From assembly GCA_004764695.1 (NCBI GenBank), contig SMSO01000031.1, forward strand, positions 5,255,048 to 5,319,047: DNA of 64,000 bases, in the 5' to 3' direction. This DNA is from Schizochytrium sp. TIO01. Taxonomy: Eukaryota; Sar; Bigyra; Thraustochytrida; Thraustochytriidae. Positions 35,142 to 44,682 of this stretch are shown in pieces. The notes beneath the pieces were generated by a model. It searched no databases, had not been told where the DNA came from, and was given only the letters and a program-made list of their open reading frames with translations. The position numbers and the translations under genes were made by a program. Each line of letters starts with the position of its first letter. Position 1 is the first letter of the stretch.

Positions 35142-36410
35142 ATGAAACATATTGTGATCACGACCCGGTCATCATGCCCGTTTCCATATACCTATGAAGG
35201 AAATATACTTGCTGAATGGTTGGAGGATAGCAATCGTTACTTCCCGCCAAGTTTTTGCACACAGACTTTTGCGCATTACCTAGGTGCACCATGGTACTCA
35301 TTTCAGATTGTCACAGGATTCATCACAGTGCTTTTGTTGACCATTTTCCTATCGAGACTGATCACCATGTGGGCATACACTACGCTCTGGCGAGTGCCTC
35401 TACTTGCCACGATTCAAGGGCGCTTGTTTTTCATCGGCACCATTGTCTCTTCTATTATTGCGATTGGGCTCATCGACCCTCTTGGTCTACGCGCTATACT
35501 CCCCCCTGTATTCTATCTCCTCCTGGACGAAGTTGTCTCGGCGCTGCTGTTTACTATGGCACTTATGATTGTAGACTTCTGGGCTTCGGCTGCTAAAGGT
35601 GTTCGTGCGCACAATTCGGGACTTCCTCGCGCCGCATTTTTCTCGTTGGTAGTCCTAAGCTTTGTTAATTTCCTTGGTTTACAACTCGTGGGCCTTTTTG
35701 TACCTCAAAAATACTATGATTTTGTGGCATATAAAATGTTCGCTGGAGCAGCAATCCTTTTAGTCATGGCAGTGGTGACACGGAAGAATGTAAACTACGT
35801 TAAAATGACGCTGCTCAGTGTACAACAAGATCGCAGTGTGCGCATCATGTCTGGGTCCATTCATACTGATACATCAGAGGGCGGCCTATCTATCCGAAGT
35901 TTTGCAAAACTGTATCAAAATTTGCGAATGCACGCGAAAGACTCCCGAGAGCGTGTCGACCTTGCACGACGTATCGTTGCTCAGCTGGAAGCTAAAAACC
36001 GCAAGTTCTTTGCTATAATTGGTCTCACTGGTGTCGTTTTTATTACATATGGAGTTCTTTGTGTGATACGTCCGCCTGAGTTGAAGACACTTGGATTCCG
36101 CATCAACAAAGCTGAGGTATACATTACTCTGGTGGTCTTGCGCTTTGTGTACTTAGCTGTTCTATTGCTTGTTTTGCACTTTTTCCAAGTACCTTCGACG
36201 CGAAGTATTGTTTCTCGGCCAAAACCACGCGCGACCACGGAGTCTCTCTTCATGAATGATAATAGTAAGTCTTTTCATGTATACACTGGTGGTTCAGTGA
36301 ATCCGCATACTACTCGTACAAAGGAGCGTAAAGAGCGTATTCTGTCTGAACAGACTAGATCGGAAAATCCTGTTTCTGAGCATGGAGATGTAGTATTAAG
36401 TGTCATGTAA
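35142..36410 (+). CDS. Seven-helix membrane protein, family uncertain
   Basis: 422 aa. Seven hydrophobic helices at about 55-77, 91-113, 121-148, 165-187, 195-215, 290-310 and 325-348, with a long cytosol-like loop (220-288) between helices 5 and 6 and a hydrophilic, basic C-terminal tail. This topology suits a receptor-like or TOM1/TOM3/THH1-type protein. Helix 3 with its FTMALMIVDFWASAA segment faintly recalls the conserved helix of the THH1/TOM1/TOM3 family, but I cannot establish homology. The chosen ATG at 35142 is not certain. The same frame stays open upstream for 24 more codons, back to a TAG at 35067, without an ATG, so a 5' exon may be missing. No signal peptide is visible. Confidence 0.75.
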   Translation: MKHIVITTRSSCPFPYTYEGNILAEWLEDSNRYFPPSFCTQTFAHYLGAPWYSFQIVTGFITVLLLTIFLSRLITMWAYTTLWRVPLLATIQGRLFFIGTIVSSIIAIGLIDPLGLRAILPPVFYLLLDEVVSALLFTMALMIVDFWASAAKGVRAHNSGLPRAAFFSLVVLSFVNFLGLQLVGLFVPQKYYDFVAYKMFAGAAILLVMAVVTRKNVNYVKMTLLSVQQDRSVRIMSGSIHTDTSEGGLSIRSFAKLYQNLRMHAKDSRERVDLARRIVAQLEAKNRKFFAIIGLTGVVFITYGVLCVIRPPELKTLGFRINKAEVYITLVVLRFVYLAVLLLVLHFFQVPSTRSIVSRPKPRATTESLFMNDNSKSFHVYTGGSVNPHTTRTKERKERILSEQTRSENPVSEHGDVVLSVM

Positions 36411-37941
36411 TCCCACGCGACTAATAGTTCACCTTGTCTAATAGTGAGGTGTACAATGTAACATACAAGAAGCTCCTAAAGACGCCAATAAAAAGTCAGG
36501 TTTTTCTTGCTTTGACAATAGTCCCAACATTCACTAAGAAAGTGGATTTTTCTTTTATACAAATGCTTCATTTTTAGCCGTCTTTTCTCGTCTCCCTCCC
36601 CCCTCTGTATGTCTTATGTTGCATATCAAAACATACAATTGATGTGGTACATCACTAATACCACTTTCATCAGCACAACACTGCTCTTGTAGCCAACGGC
36701 CTATGAACAAACTCTGTTGAACTACAAACTGGGCTCTGATCCAAAATTTGTAGCTTACGGCATGTATACTGCTTGCACATGTGAATTGCCTTCCAAACCT
36801 TGAATCGACACCTCTTCGGGCTTTCTTTATCACCGGTAATCAGAAGTAGACGCAAGTTGTGAGTGAACGTTTGTCACATATTTTCAGTTTCTCATAGAAG
36901 GATTTCCTCACGCAGTTATGAGATAGCACTTTCTACAGCGGCAATTTTATAATGACAAACCTTAAACTGGCTCCATCATAATGCAAGATCAAGGCTACAA
37001 CTTTCGAATTTGCACAAACATGGAGATGCGCGCCAAGGCTGTCTAAACTCATCAGTTTCCTTCTTAAGTTCCACAACGATTAGAATGCTGCTTGCATTAT
37101 TCTAATTGTTCGTATATGTTGCAAATATGTGAAAGTGGGTCAACTTCTTTCAATCAACACTCTGGGTTAGTCGAACCTCCTTTTGTTTGAGGCCTCTCCT
37201 CTGTCACCCTAACTCCGTTTTCGTAGTTAATGTTATCGACGATAAATGTATTGGTTACTATTATCAGGTACACAAGAAAAGTTAGGCATGTTTAAAAAGC
37301 TTCAGCAGCTGTTCTAGCGGATGACAAACCTATTTCTACCCCATCTCTGAAACGAGACAACGTCGGAAAGCAATAAATCATAGTTTATTTCATTTTCATT
37401 TTCATTTTTTTTGTTCTTAGATTTGAGAAGAAAGCTGGCGAGAAGGAATGAAGAGGAGAATGGACTGTAAGGGAAAGAAACACAGATCACAAAACCCACA
37501 GTCAATTACTCTTGTTTGTTTTGTTTTGTTTAGTATAGTTTTTAGTTTTTTTTTTTCGGGGGGAAAGGGAGGTCAAAAAGGAGGGGCACGGCATCATATT
37601 GCGGTCCCGCCTTTGCAAACATACAATAAAAAATGAAAGCAACCATCAGGTTGGAGATTCTATCATCATCAGCATGAATTCAATGCTTCAGAGTAGCTTC
37701 TTGTATCAAAAGAGTACTCCTCTAAGTCAGCGAGTAAAAATTCAAAAAGCCTTCATGAGACACTGCTAATACAAGCTACGTCTGATAGGAGAGGGTGCAG
37801 CAGCAACGGTGTTGTCTCCACGTGTTTTCTTTGGGAGGGCAACAAATGTTAAAACGTATATTGCCTGGACATGATGATGGCCACACCCAAAGTAGCAAGA
37901 TGATGCACGTGCAACAAACAATACAGCAAGATTTTGGTGGT
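36411..37941. other. Spacer between convergent genes, 1.5 kb
   Basis: Shared 3' regions of the seven-helix gene (+) and the mitochondrial carrier (-). AT-rich, with a T-run near 37540-37558. I see no gene, RNA or tandem array in it. Confidence 0.6.
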
Positions 37942-38718
37942 TTAATTTGAAGTGCCGTGGATCTCATTGAGATGCTTCTTGACTTCGGTGTAGGCTGTCA
38001 TAGCACAACCATTAGCAATAAAGGAGCGAGCGAGGCCAGGGACAATTCCGCGAAAGACTTTACCACTACGGAAAACTTCATAAATCAGTGACATGTTCGA
38101 CCTTCCTTCGTAGAGACCAGACTGAGCAGCACTCTTGGCAACGTCAAGAGGCCAAATGGTGATCCACGCCAAGTTTGAGCAGATTGCGCCGGTCAGAAAG
38201 GAGCCAAGTTGGCCATCGGGGAAGAGCTGCTTGCTGAAATCAATATAAGTGACGAAACCGCAAAAGAGGCCAGCGTTGCGCATAAGGGTCACCGACGAAC
38301 CCTTGAAAATCTCTGCAAAGCGCCATGGCTCGTCCAGCTGACGACGCACCTTGACGAACTCAAAAGGTTGTTCCACGAGACCGCGACCAATGCCGCCACA
38401 AAGACCAGCAAGAGCGACCTGGTAGTCAAAGAAGCCAATGCGAGGTTGTTTACCAAAATTGTCGTGAATTACAGTAAGTGCGCTGGAGTAAACACCAAAC
38501 TGTGCCGAGCGAAACATCGTACCACCAAAGAAAACAGGGGCACTACCTCTATAAAATCCTCGGATGCCTTCAGTGGCAAAAAGAGAGCGAGCCTCGCCAA
38601 GCATTCCCAACTTGCTCCGCACTTGGCCACGAGTCTTGAGCGTCTCCAAAGGCTGGCCAGTGAGCACAGAAACCGTGCCGTATACCGCTCCGGCGGCGAA
38701 TTCAATTGCAACGTCCAT
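37942..38718 (-). CDS. Mitochondrial carrier family (SLC25) protein
   Basis: 258 aa, ATG-started, single exon. A metabolite exchanger of the mitochondrial inner membrane (or occasionally another organelle). Three tandem repeats of about 85-95 residues each begin with the family signature P-x-[DE]-x-x-[KR]-x-[RK]: P23-L-E25-T-L-K28-T-R30, P118-F-E120-F-V-K123-V-R125 and P190-L-D192-V-A-K195-S-A. The first two are canonical. The third keeps Asp and Lys but lacks the final basic residue, and it is preceded by Trp instead of a small residue. Glu in place of Asp in repeats 1 and 2 is seen in some subfamilies. Length is at the short end for the family (usually 280-320). The substrate cannot be named from the sequence. 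Confidence 0.92.
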   Translation of the reverse strand: MDVAIEFAAGAVYGTVSVLTGQPLETLKTRGQVRSKLGMLGEARSLFATEGIRGFYRGSAPVFFGGTMFRSAQFGVYSSALTVIHDNFGKQPRIGFFDYQVALAGLCGGIGRGLVEQPFEFVKVRRQLDEPWRFAEIFKGSSVTLMRNAGLFCGFVTYIDFSKQLFPDGQLGSFLTGAICSNLAWITIWPLDVAKSAAQSGLYEGRSNMSLIYEVFRSGKVFRGIVPGLARSFIANGCAMTAYTEVKKHLNEIHGTSN

Positions 38719-38918
38719 GGTGTCTTCTTTCTATGTACTGTTTTCTTCAATTATGTCAAAGTACAAAGTCAGTTTTCTTGAGCAATTAATCAGTCTCTGC
38801 AAGCAAGGCACCTATTTTAATGCAATGTGGGAATCTCGCAAGTCTTTGATCTTCCAAGCCAAATATCTGTCCGAGAACCTTCAAGCTGTACTCTATTTAG
38901 CAAGTAACCCCAAAGAAG

Positions 38919-39231
38919 ATGTCTTACGTGGAAAAGGAGGCACACCTGAGCAAGAGAGGCTCAATCTCAGGTTTCCTCGCTTCCCGATGCTGTGCCGCGA
39001 TCCCGAGACCGGAATCAGTCGGACTGCCCTCGAAATCGCAAAGCTCTCCAGTCAAACGTACCTCCACGCTCCAGGCGAGTTGTGCAAAACCCCCAAACTG
39101 ACTCTGGTGGCAATCTGGCCGAATCTGCAAGCAAGCAAGCTCGCTGCCTCGTTCTGGGTTTGGTCTGCACGCTCTACGTGCAATCCACGGCTTTTACATC
39201 ACAATTGGCGCTTCTGTTCTTTCTAACATGA
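38919..39231 (+). CDS. Possible small spliced membrane protein
   Basis: Divergent from the carrier gene, with starts about 200 bases apart. An ATG at 38919 opens a 60-codon basic, Ser-rich frame. A second frame running to the TGA at 39229 ends in a hydrophobic stretch of about 28 residues that could be a C-terminal membrane anchor. A 73-base GT-AG intron from the CAG|GTTTCC inside the first frame to an AAAG| acceptor would join them in phase into a protein of about 80 residues. The acceptor is weak. A competing longer frame starts at 38754. No family recognised. Confidence 0.25.
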
Positions 39232-39902
39232 GTATTATGAGTGAAAAAACAAAACAAAAAAAACAATGATTATTATGTGGGTGACTAGTGCTCTCGCTCT
39301 ACTCTTACCGTAGCGCGTAGTGGCGGCAAGAATAAATGATTTATTGATCGATTGTGTAAGAAAATAACTCCCATCGATGAATCAAATCAATCATCGAATC
39401 AATCAACGCTGTTTCTGGTACGCACCAGTTCTTGTCGTCGCGTTTCTAACAAATCACTGTGCAAGTTTTGCAGCATATGGGGCGAGCGAGTTTACTACCT
39501 ATGGCGAGGGAAACGAGGCGTTTTCGAGTGGAGTTGAGAAATTCTAGCACCATAATTTAACTCTTTCTCAGTATGACAAGTGGGCCATGAAAATCGATCT
39601 CGAGGATCCAAATTCGAGGTTTTACCAGACCTGATGAAGCTGGCGGTCATCTAATCAGATTCTGCTCCTTCTCGTGCTACCGACCTCGAAACCTCGCCTT
39701 CTTGGCTGTGAATCTGCGATTGGTCGATTGTGCAAAGGGATTGAACCATTGCTAATAGCTGATGAAAACAGTGTGCTTTTTGTTGGTTTGCGGCTACTGC
39801 CAAATACGATTCGCGGGCGCGACTTCAGAAGGACTTCTGTTTGAGATTCTTTCTTTTGTGAAGGTCACTGCGCTAGCGTTGGGCTCACCAACGAGCTGAG
39901 AC

Positions 39903-40523
39903 ATGGCTGCGTGTGCCGACAATGCGCTGCTAAGAATTCTCTCCTATGAGTGCTGTGCAGTGGACGTTGCGGTGAACTATCTCATGGTACTCTGGGCTAC
40001 GGGAGTAAGCAGTGCTGCCGTGGAAAACGCCATCGCAACACCAAAGCACTCCGAGACTGCTGCCGAAAGCGACGCAGAACCGCTCATTCGTGACCAAGCT
40101 GCACCGATCGACAATCGCGAAGATGCTTTCTCAGGAGAATCTGCTTCACGAAATACGTTGAGCAATGATACTGTAGAAAATAACGAAACCGTGCCCAAAA
40201 GACACATGTGCAGAGTCCAAGGCGTCATTTGGGGCATCAACGCGTACCTTTGGGCATTTCAGATTGGGTTGTGCATGGCTGTCGGCTGCGTGGGGATTTC
40301 TGTGGTTTGGAGCGCACAAGCAGGCATCGTGTGGGCGCTAAAGAGGCGACACGATTGCGACAAACGAGGATCTGTTTTCAATCGAGTGAAAAGGTCCTTT
40401 GCTCTTGCATGCTGCGCCGTGTGGGTATATTATGCTATCAAAGAGCCGCCCATCACCTCAGTGGCACATGCGGCGGCATTCCTCATGGGAGTGGCCATTT
40501 CATTCTTGTTGCCAAAGCCCTAA
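39903..40523 (+). CDS. Unrecognised small polytopic membrane protein, 206 aa
   Basis: 206 aa, ATG-started, single exon. Three or four hydrophobic segments: about 16-36 (moderate, Cys-containing), 105-146 (long enough for one or two helices, Gly- and Cys-rich), 165-180 and 186-203. Residues 40-100 form a polar acidic loop. It contains D57-A-E-P-L61-I62, which fits the acidic dileucine sorting signal [DE]xxxL[LI] that directs cargo to endolysosomes or vacuoles through AP complexes, so an endomembrane location is possible. Ten or so cysteines are scattered through it, without a metal-binding pattern that I recognise. Its 3' end converges with the channel gene, 350 bases away. I do not recognise the family. 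Confidence 0.65.
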   Translation: MAACADNALLRILSYECCAVDVAVNYLMVLWATGVSSAAVENAIATPKHSETAAESDAEPLIRDQAAPIDNREDAFSGESASRNTLSNDTVENNETVPKRHMCRVQGVIWGINAYLWAFQIGLCMAVGCVGISVVWSAQAGIVWALKRRHDCDKRGSVFNRVKRSFALACCAVWVYYAIKEPPITSVAHAAAFLMGVAISFLLPKP

Positions 40524-40873
40524 AGTCAGAGGGCGCCCAACTTGTAAAAATGTGAAAAGTGCACTGACTGTATAGTAGAATCAAGCGAGCAGAAGAGACA
40601 TCTTATCAGGCAAATGTATGCGATGAAATTTATAAACAATCACTTATCATACTCAAATTTGATCAACATAATAGTCTTTCTCCTTGTCTTTTAATTTCTT
40701 TTTCATAAAGTTATTTTGATATTTGTGTCTAGTACTACGATGCCAAGGTTTCGGCGCACTTTGGCACATTTGTGGTAGTATAGGGCCCCTTGGTAGTTTA
40801 CAAGCTCTGCTGCTACGACCACTTATAAATGATATGGTTGGTCGTGGGGCCATACGCATACTACAACTAATCA

Positions 40874-43465
40874 TCACTCGTCAACTGTGTTCAAGTGTTG
40901 ATGATGATTTTGCGCAGAATGAGCATGAGTTGAGAGTATTTTTTCCATACGACGCATGATGCGCTCCTCCATCTTTCTTAACTTTGTGTCAATATCTTCT
41001 TCGACGTCCTCACCAGAGCCGAAATATCGTCCATGCTTCATTGTAGGGGGCTGACTACCGTGCACATTAACATATGCTTGAGCTGATGCCGCCAAACAAT
41101 ATCTAGACATTTCCTCGCGCAGATGCGGATATTCCGCAGATACCTCCTCCACTATTTCTTCACTTAATTCAGGGAATTTGATCATTACCTCATGGAAATC
41201 GTGTTTGCTTAGCTCATTCAATTCCGTCATAGTCGAGCTAATAGCATCACAAGCGCGAGGCATTGCAGTAAGGAGCGCAAGCTCTCCAAAATATGAACCT
41301 CTTCCCATGACTTTGATGATGTTGTCATCCTGAATGGTAATACCTAAATCATGATGTAAATCCGTATCTTGTGCTCGCAAAGGATTCTCCATCGAATTAT
41401 CCATTTTATCAGGCTGTGATTTTAGTTTCGTTGCTATCGACGTCGTAGAACCATTAGTTTTCTTGGACGACTTGCTTTCTTTATCATCCAACTCATCGTT
41501 TCCTTTACTCGCCAACAAGGAACTGTCCTTTTCCTCTTTAACTGGTGCTGCTGGTGAGTCTTCCTCTTCGACCAGGGATGTAGAATCCTCTTGGATGCGG
41601 GACATTGGTGTGGTGTCGTGAAGCATACTTCGCCGAGCTTCGTGCACTGGGATGATCAACTTGACACTCCCTTCACGAACTAAATATAACTCTGTAGCGA
41701 CTTCACCACTCGAGAAAATTAAATCACCAGGCATATAAACATGAAAGCGAAGCCGCATTGCAATGTCAAAGATGCATCCTTCTGAGCACCCATCAAAGAT
41801 AGTGACCTGTCTTAATAGACGTCCATGCATTGCCAAAGCAATCTGCTTTTTCAGAGGTAAAGAGAGATCATCATCTTTGAGGATGCCAGATGTACTGGAA
41901 CCTTGGCCATGACGATTGTTCATCCACAAATAGTCATAAAAACGTGCTACGCGATATTGTACATCCTCAGGTAGATTATGAGACTCCATTTCACGTTTGA
42001 CGCGGTCAACCTTTTGGTAGAACTCGAGAAATGCTTGCGAACGCTGATGCGCAAACATCACAGCCTCTGCAATCATTTGAATAATGAGAGTAAAACCAAG
42101 GATCATGATTAATCCACAAACAATATAAAGAACTACATAACGATGAAAGAGATCACTATCACTGACCCACCTCCAGGGAGGGTAGTTCACCACGTTTAGC
42201 GTAGTGTTTGATGCCGTGGTTTCTGCTGTGGTTTCGTCAACCGTTGTTGAAGATAAAATGCGACGCGAAGTGAGGTCAGTCTCATCAATCGTCATATTAG
42301 CTCCACTGTCAAGAATCTGCATGATTTGGGTGAGTTGAGTGCCATCGAGGACGTTAAGAAGCATGAGTAATGCTGCATATACTCCGGAAGCATAGTAAGC
42401 TGTCATTTGTTCTGAGGTACAGTAGACAATGCTATAGCCATGGTCATCTACAAGCTCAGGGTCTGTGCATTGAGCCACTGTAGCCACAAACATGCACCCC
42501 AGCACGTGGATACAGAATACGCTCATGATTGAGAGCACAAAGATTTGGTAGTACTTAATGTTGGATTTTAAGTATCGCAGAAATCTGCTCAAACGAAGCA
42601 GCTTAGGAAATTTCAGCCATTTAAGCATTTTCAAGGACTTTCGAGCAGACTTGGCCATCAATCCTTTTAGAATTGCCTCCCATGGTATTGTAGCTATTAG
42701 ATCAATCCAGAACCAGCTGTGCATGTAATGTTCGCGAATTAGAGTAGGGTCAGTGATATGGTGACCATTGTGCAGAAACCCTGTTCGGAAGTTAAGAACA
42801 ATGTCTGTAATAAAGTAAATATCCATAAGGGTATCAAGTGCTTTGGGGAAGCTCCATGCACCATCAAACGCTACCCCAATCGGCACCTTAAATGAGAGAT
42901 ACATGACAAAAAATACCGCGCATATATCCCAAATTTGGCGGAATCGGCTGTCCCAAGGAATAATAAACTTATTTCTCTCTGCACTATCATCATGAACAAT
43001 TTTAATCCGCGGAACTGCCCGCGCAATTTCTGTCTTTCGTTTACGAATTCTACGCATGCGTGTCTTGATTGAGATCGCTGTAGAAATAGACATCCCCTTA
43101 TTTAGAGATGGTTGCTGGAGTACTGAACGTGATGTAGACAAATTTCCAGCAACGCTTCGGGCAGTAGCGAGTGAGCCTAACGAAGGAGCCGCGGCAGAAT
43201 AGGCTTTGCGTTTATGCGAGATGAGGTCTCCAAACTCATCGACACCAGAAAGTGAGCTGCTACCACTTCGAATAGATGCGACATCTGACGCAAGGCCGCG
43301 ACTCGTGGAGAGGTGAAGACGTCTCGTTGACTGCAAGTTGCCAAACAGCTCCGAGCCAACCTTGGAGCGGAAGTCAAGTCGAGGTAATTGTAGGGGGGGA
43401 GGTCGGTGCACATCTTCAGCGTGCAATCGGCCTGGGGCAGGCGTGATCCGAGCGCTGCCTGGCAT
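40874..43465 (-). CDS. CNG/HCN/EAG-like ion channel with atypical pore
   Basis: 863 aa, single exon. Residues 1-165 are polar. S1 is about 176-200, S2 about 210-232 with the family hallmark FITDIVLNFRTGF, S3 about 248-265, and S4 about 274-300 with spaced Arg/Lys as a voltage sensor. S5 is about 304-333 and S6 about 441-470. After S6 comes a typical C-linker (FYQKVDRVKREM, then YDYLWMNNRHG). The cyclic-nucleotide-binding fold at about 551-785 ends with FGELALLTAMPRACDA, keeping the Glu and Arg that bind cyclic nucleotide phosphate/ribose. It is split by an acidic/Ser insertion (about 609-712). The pore is odd. The P-loop reads YYASGVYAALLMLLNVLDGTQL, with no GYG, GFG or CNG-type filter, and about 55 extra residues with two N-glycosylation sequons (N390, N420) precede S6. 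The fold is confident; ion selectivity is unknown. Confidence 0.9.
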   Translation of the reverse strand: MPGSARITPAPGRLHAEDVHRPPPLQLPRLDFRSKVGSELFGNLQSTRRLHLSTSRGLASDVASIRSGSSSLSGVDEFGDLISHKRKAYSAAAPSLGSLATARSVAGNLSTSRSVLQQPSLNKGMSISTAISIKTRMRRIRKRKTEIARAVPRIKIVHDDSAERNKFIIPWDSRFRQIWDICAVFFVMYLSFKVPIGVAFDGAWSFPKALDTLMDIYFITDIVLNFRTGFLHNGHHITDPTLIREHYMHSWFWIDLIATIPWEAILKGLMAKSARKSLKMLKWLKFPKLLRLSRFLRYLKSNIKYYQIFVLSIMSVFCIHVLGCMFVATVAQCTDPELVDDHGYSIVYCTSEQMTAYYASGVYAALLMLLNVLDGTQLTQIMQILDSGANMTIDETDLTSRRILSSTTVDETTAETTASNTTLNVVNYPPWRWVSDSDLFHRYVVLYIVCGLIMILGFTLIIQMIAEAVMFAHQRSQAFLEFYQKVDRVKREMESHNLPEDVQYRVARFYDYLWMNNRHGQGSSTSGILKDDDLSLPLKKQIALAMHGRLLRQVTIFDGCSEGCIFDIAMRLRFHVYMPGDLIFSSGEVATELYLVREGSVKLIIPVHEARRSMLHDTTPMSRIQEDSTSLVEEEDSPAAPVKEEKDSSLLASKGNDELDDKESKSSKKTNGSTTSIATKLKSQPDKMDNSMENPLRAQDTDLHHDLGITIQDDNIIKVMGRGSYFGELALLTAMPRACDAISSTMTELNELSKHDFHEVMIKFPELSEEIVEEVSAEYPHLREEMSRYCLAASAQAYVNVHGSQPPTMKHGRYFGSGEDVEEDIDTKLRKMEERIMRRMEKILSTHAHSAQNHHQHLNTVDE

Positions 43466-44682
43466 ATTCGAGCGAGCACTACAATGTTGTCACTGTCTAG
43501 GGTTGTTGTGCCGGCGGAGGTCTCTGTGCCGCCGTCACTTTTGTGTTTACTTTAAAAAGGATGAACTTAACTCGCAAAATACGAGTTACAGTGTCTCAAC
43601 AATAATATTAGTTACACGAGATTAAATCGTAAACCTCCCCATTTTGTTTCTTCTTAACCACATCGAAAAACAAAAACAAAAAGCGCCTATGAACAAAATG
43701 CCTACAACAGTACAAAGAGTGAGGCAATTGGGCTTTAACGTTTTCTTTTACCCGAGATTGCGATTTCTTGTGCCTCCAGTAGCAGAGAGGGGGCTAATGT
43801 CAAAACGAAACGGATAGAATTGTCACCCTATATAGCATTTATTATTATGAATGTTACTAGAAGGTAGGAAAAAAGCTATCAAGAAGGGGTCCAAAAGAGA
43901 AGAAAAAGAGGGACAGCAGTGATTCTTCTCTCGTCTGTTTCTTGTTTTTTGTTTTGTTTGCTTTTTCCACAGCCATTAGGCAAATATATTTTGCGAGAAA
44001 CCTGGTGCCAATTACCACGACAGTACCCATTGTAGCTATATTAGCTAGCCTGTGTGCAGGGTTTACCAAGGTCTCGACATCATATGAATAGGAGAAAAAT
44101 TTCTAATAAATCAGATAAATTTGTTTTTAAAAAGTTTCCAATAATAGAATATCATCGGTCTGAGATATCATACTGACTAAGAAGGAAATGCATTGTGGAT
44201 TTGGATCCATATCGCACCTATTTGAGAGGTATATTAGTGAGGACTTCCGACGGTACAATTGATCGTTTGAAGCGCAAATTGTGTGCTGTACAGTACGGAC
44301 TAGTTGCAAGCAATAGCTGTCTGGCCGATTGGAAATAATTATTTATGAAGAAATAAACTCGCGTCTCTAGAAAGAGCTAATCATCGATTAGGGACTACAG
44401 AATCAATAGTACAAGTAAGAGGTAATAGCGGAGAAGTGGGTTGTTTACTATATTAGAACGATGGTCAAGCTAGCAAGAGGGCTGACACGTAAATCAAAAG
44501 GTGCAGTGCACTCATAATCTGGGAGCTCTAGAAAAATCATCGAATCGGGGGGTACACATGAAAGCAGCCTTGCGCGCTAAACGGGTATTCAAGGAGGTAC
44601 AAGTATCATGCATGGTTTTTAATGTGCCAATATCATGATGCAATTTGCCTCAAATAAAAAAGCACCAGCAGCAATCAACAGT
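43466..44682. other. Intergenic spacer, 1.2 kb
   Basis: Lies upstream of the channel and downstream of NOB1 (both minus strand). AT-rich; no gene, RNA or tandem array seen. Confidence 0.6.
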
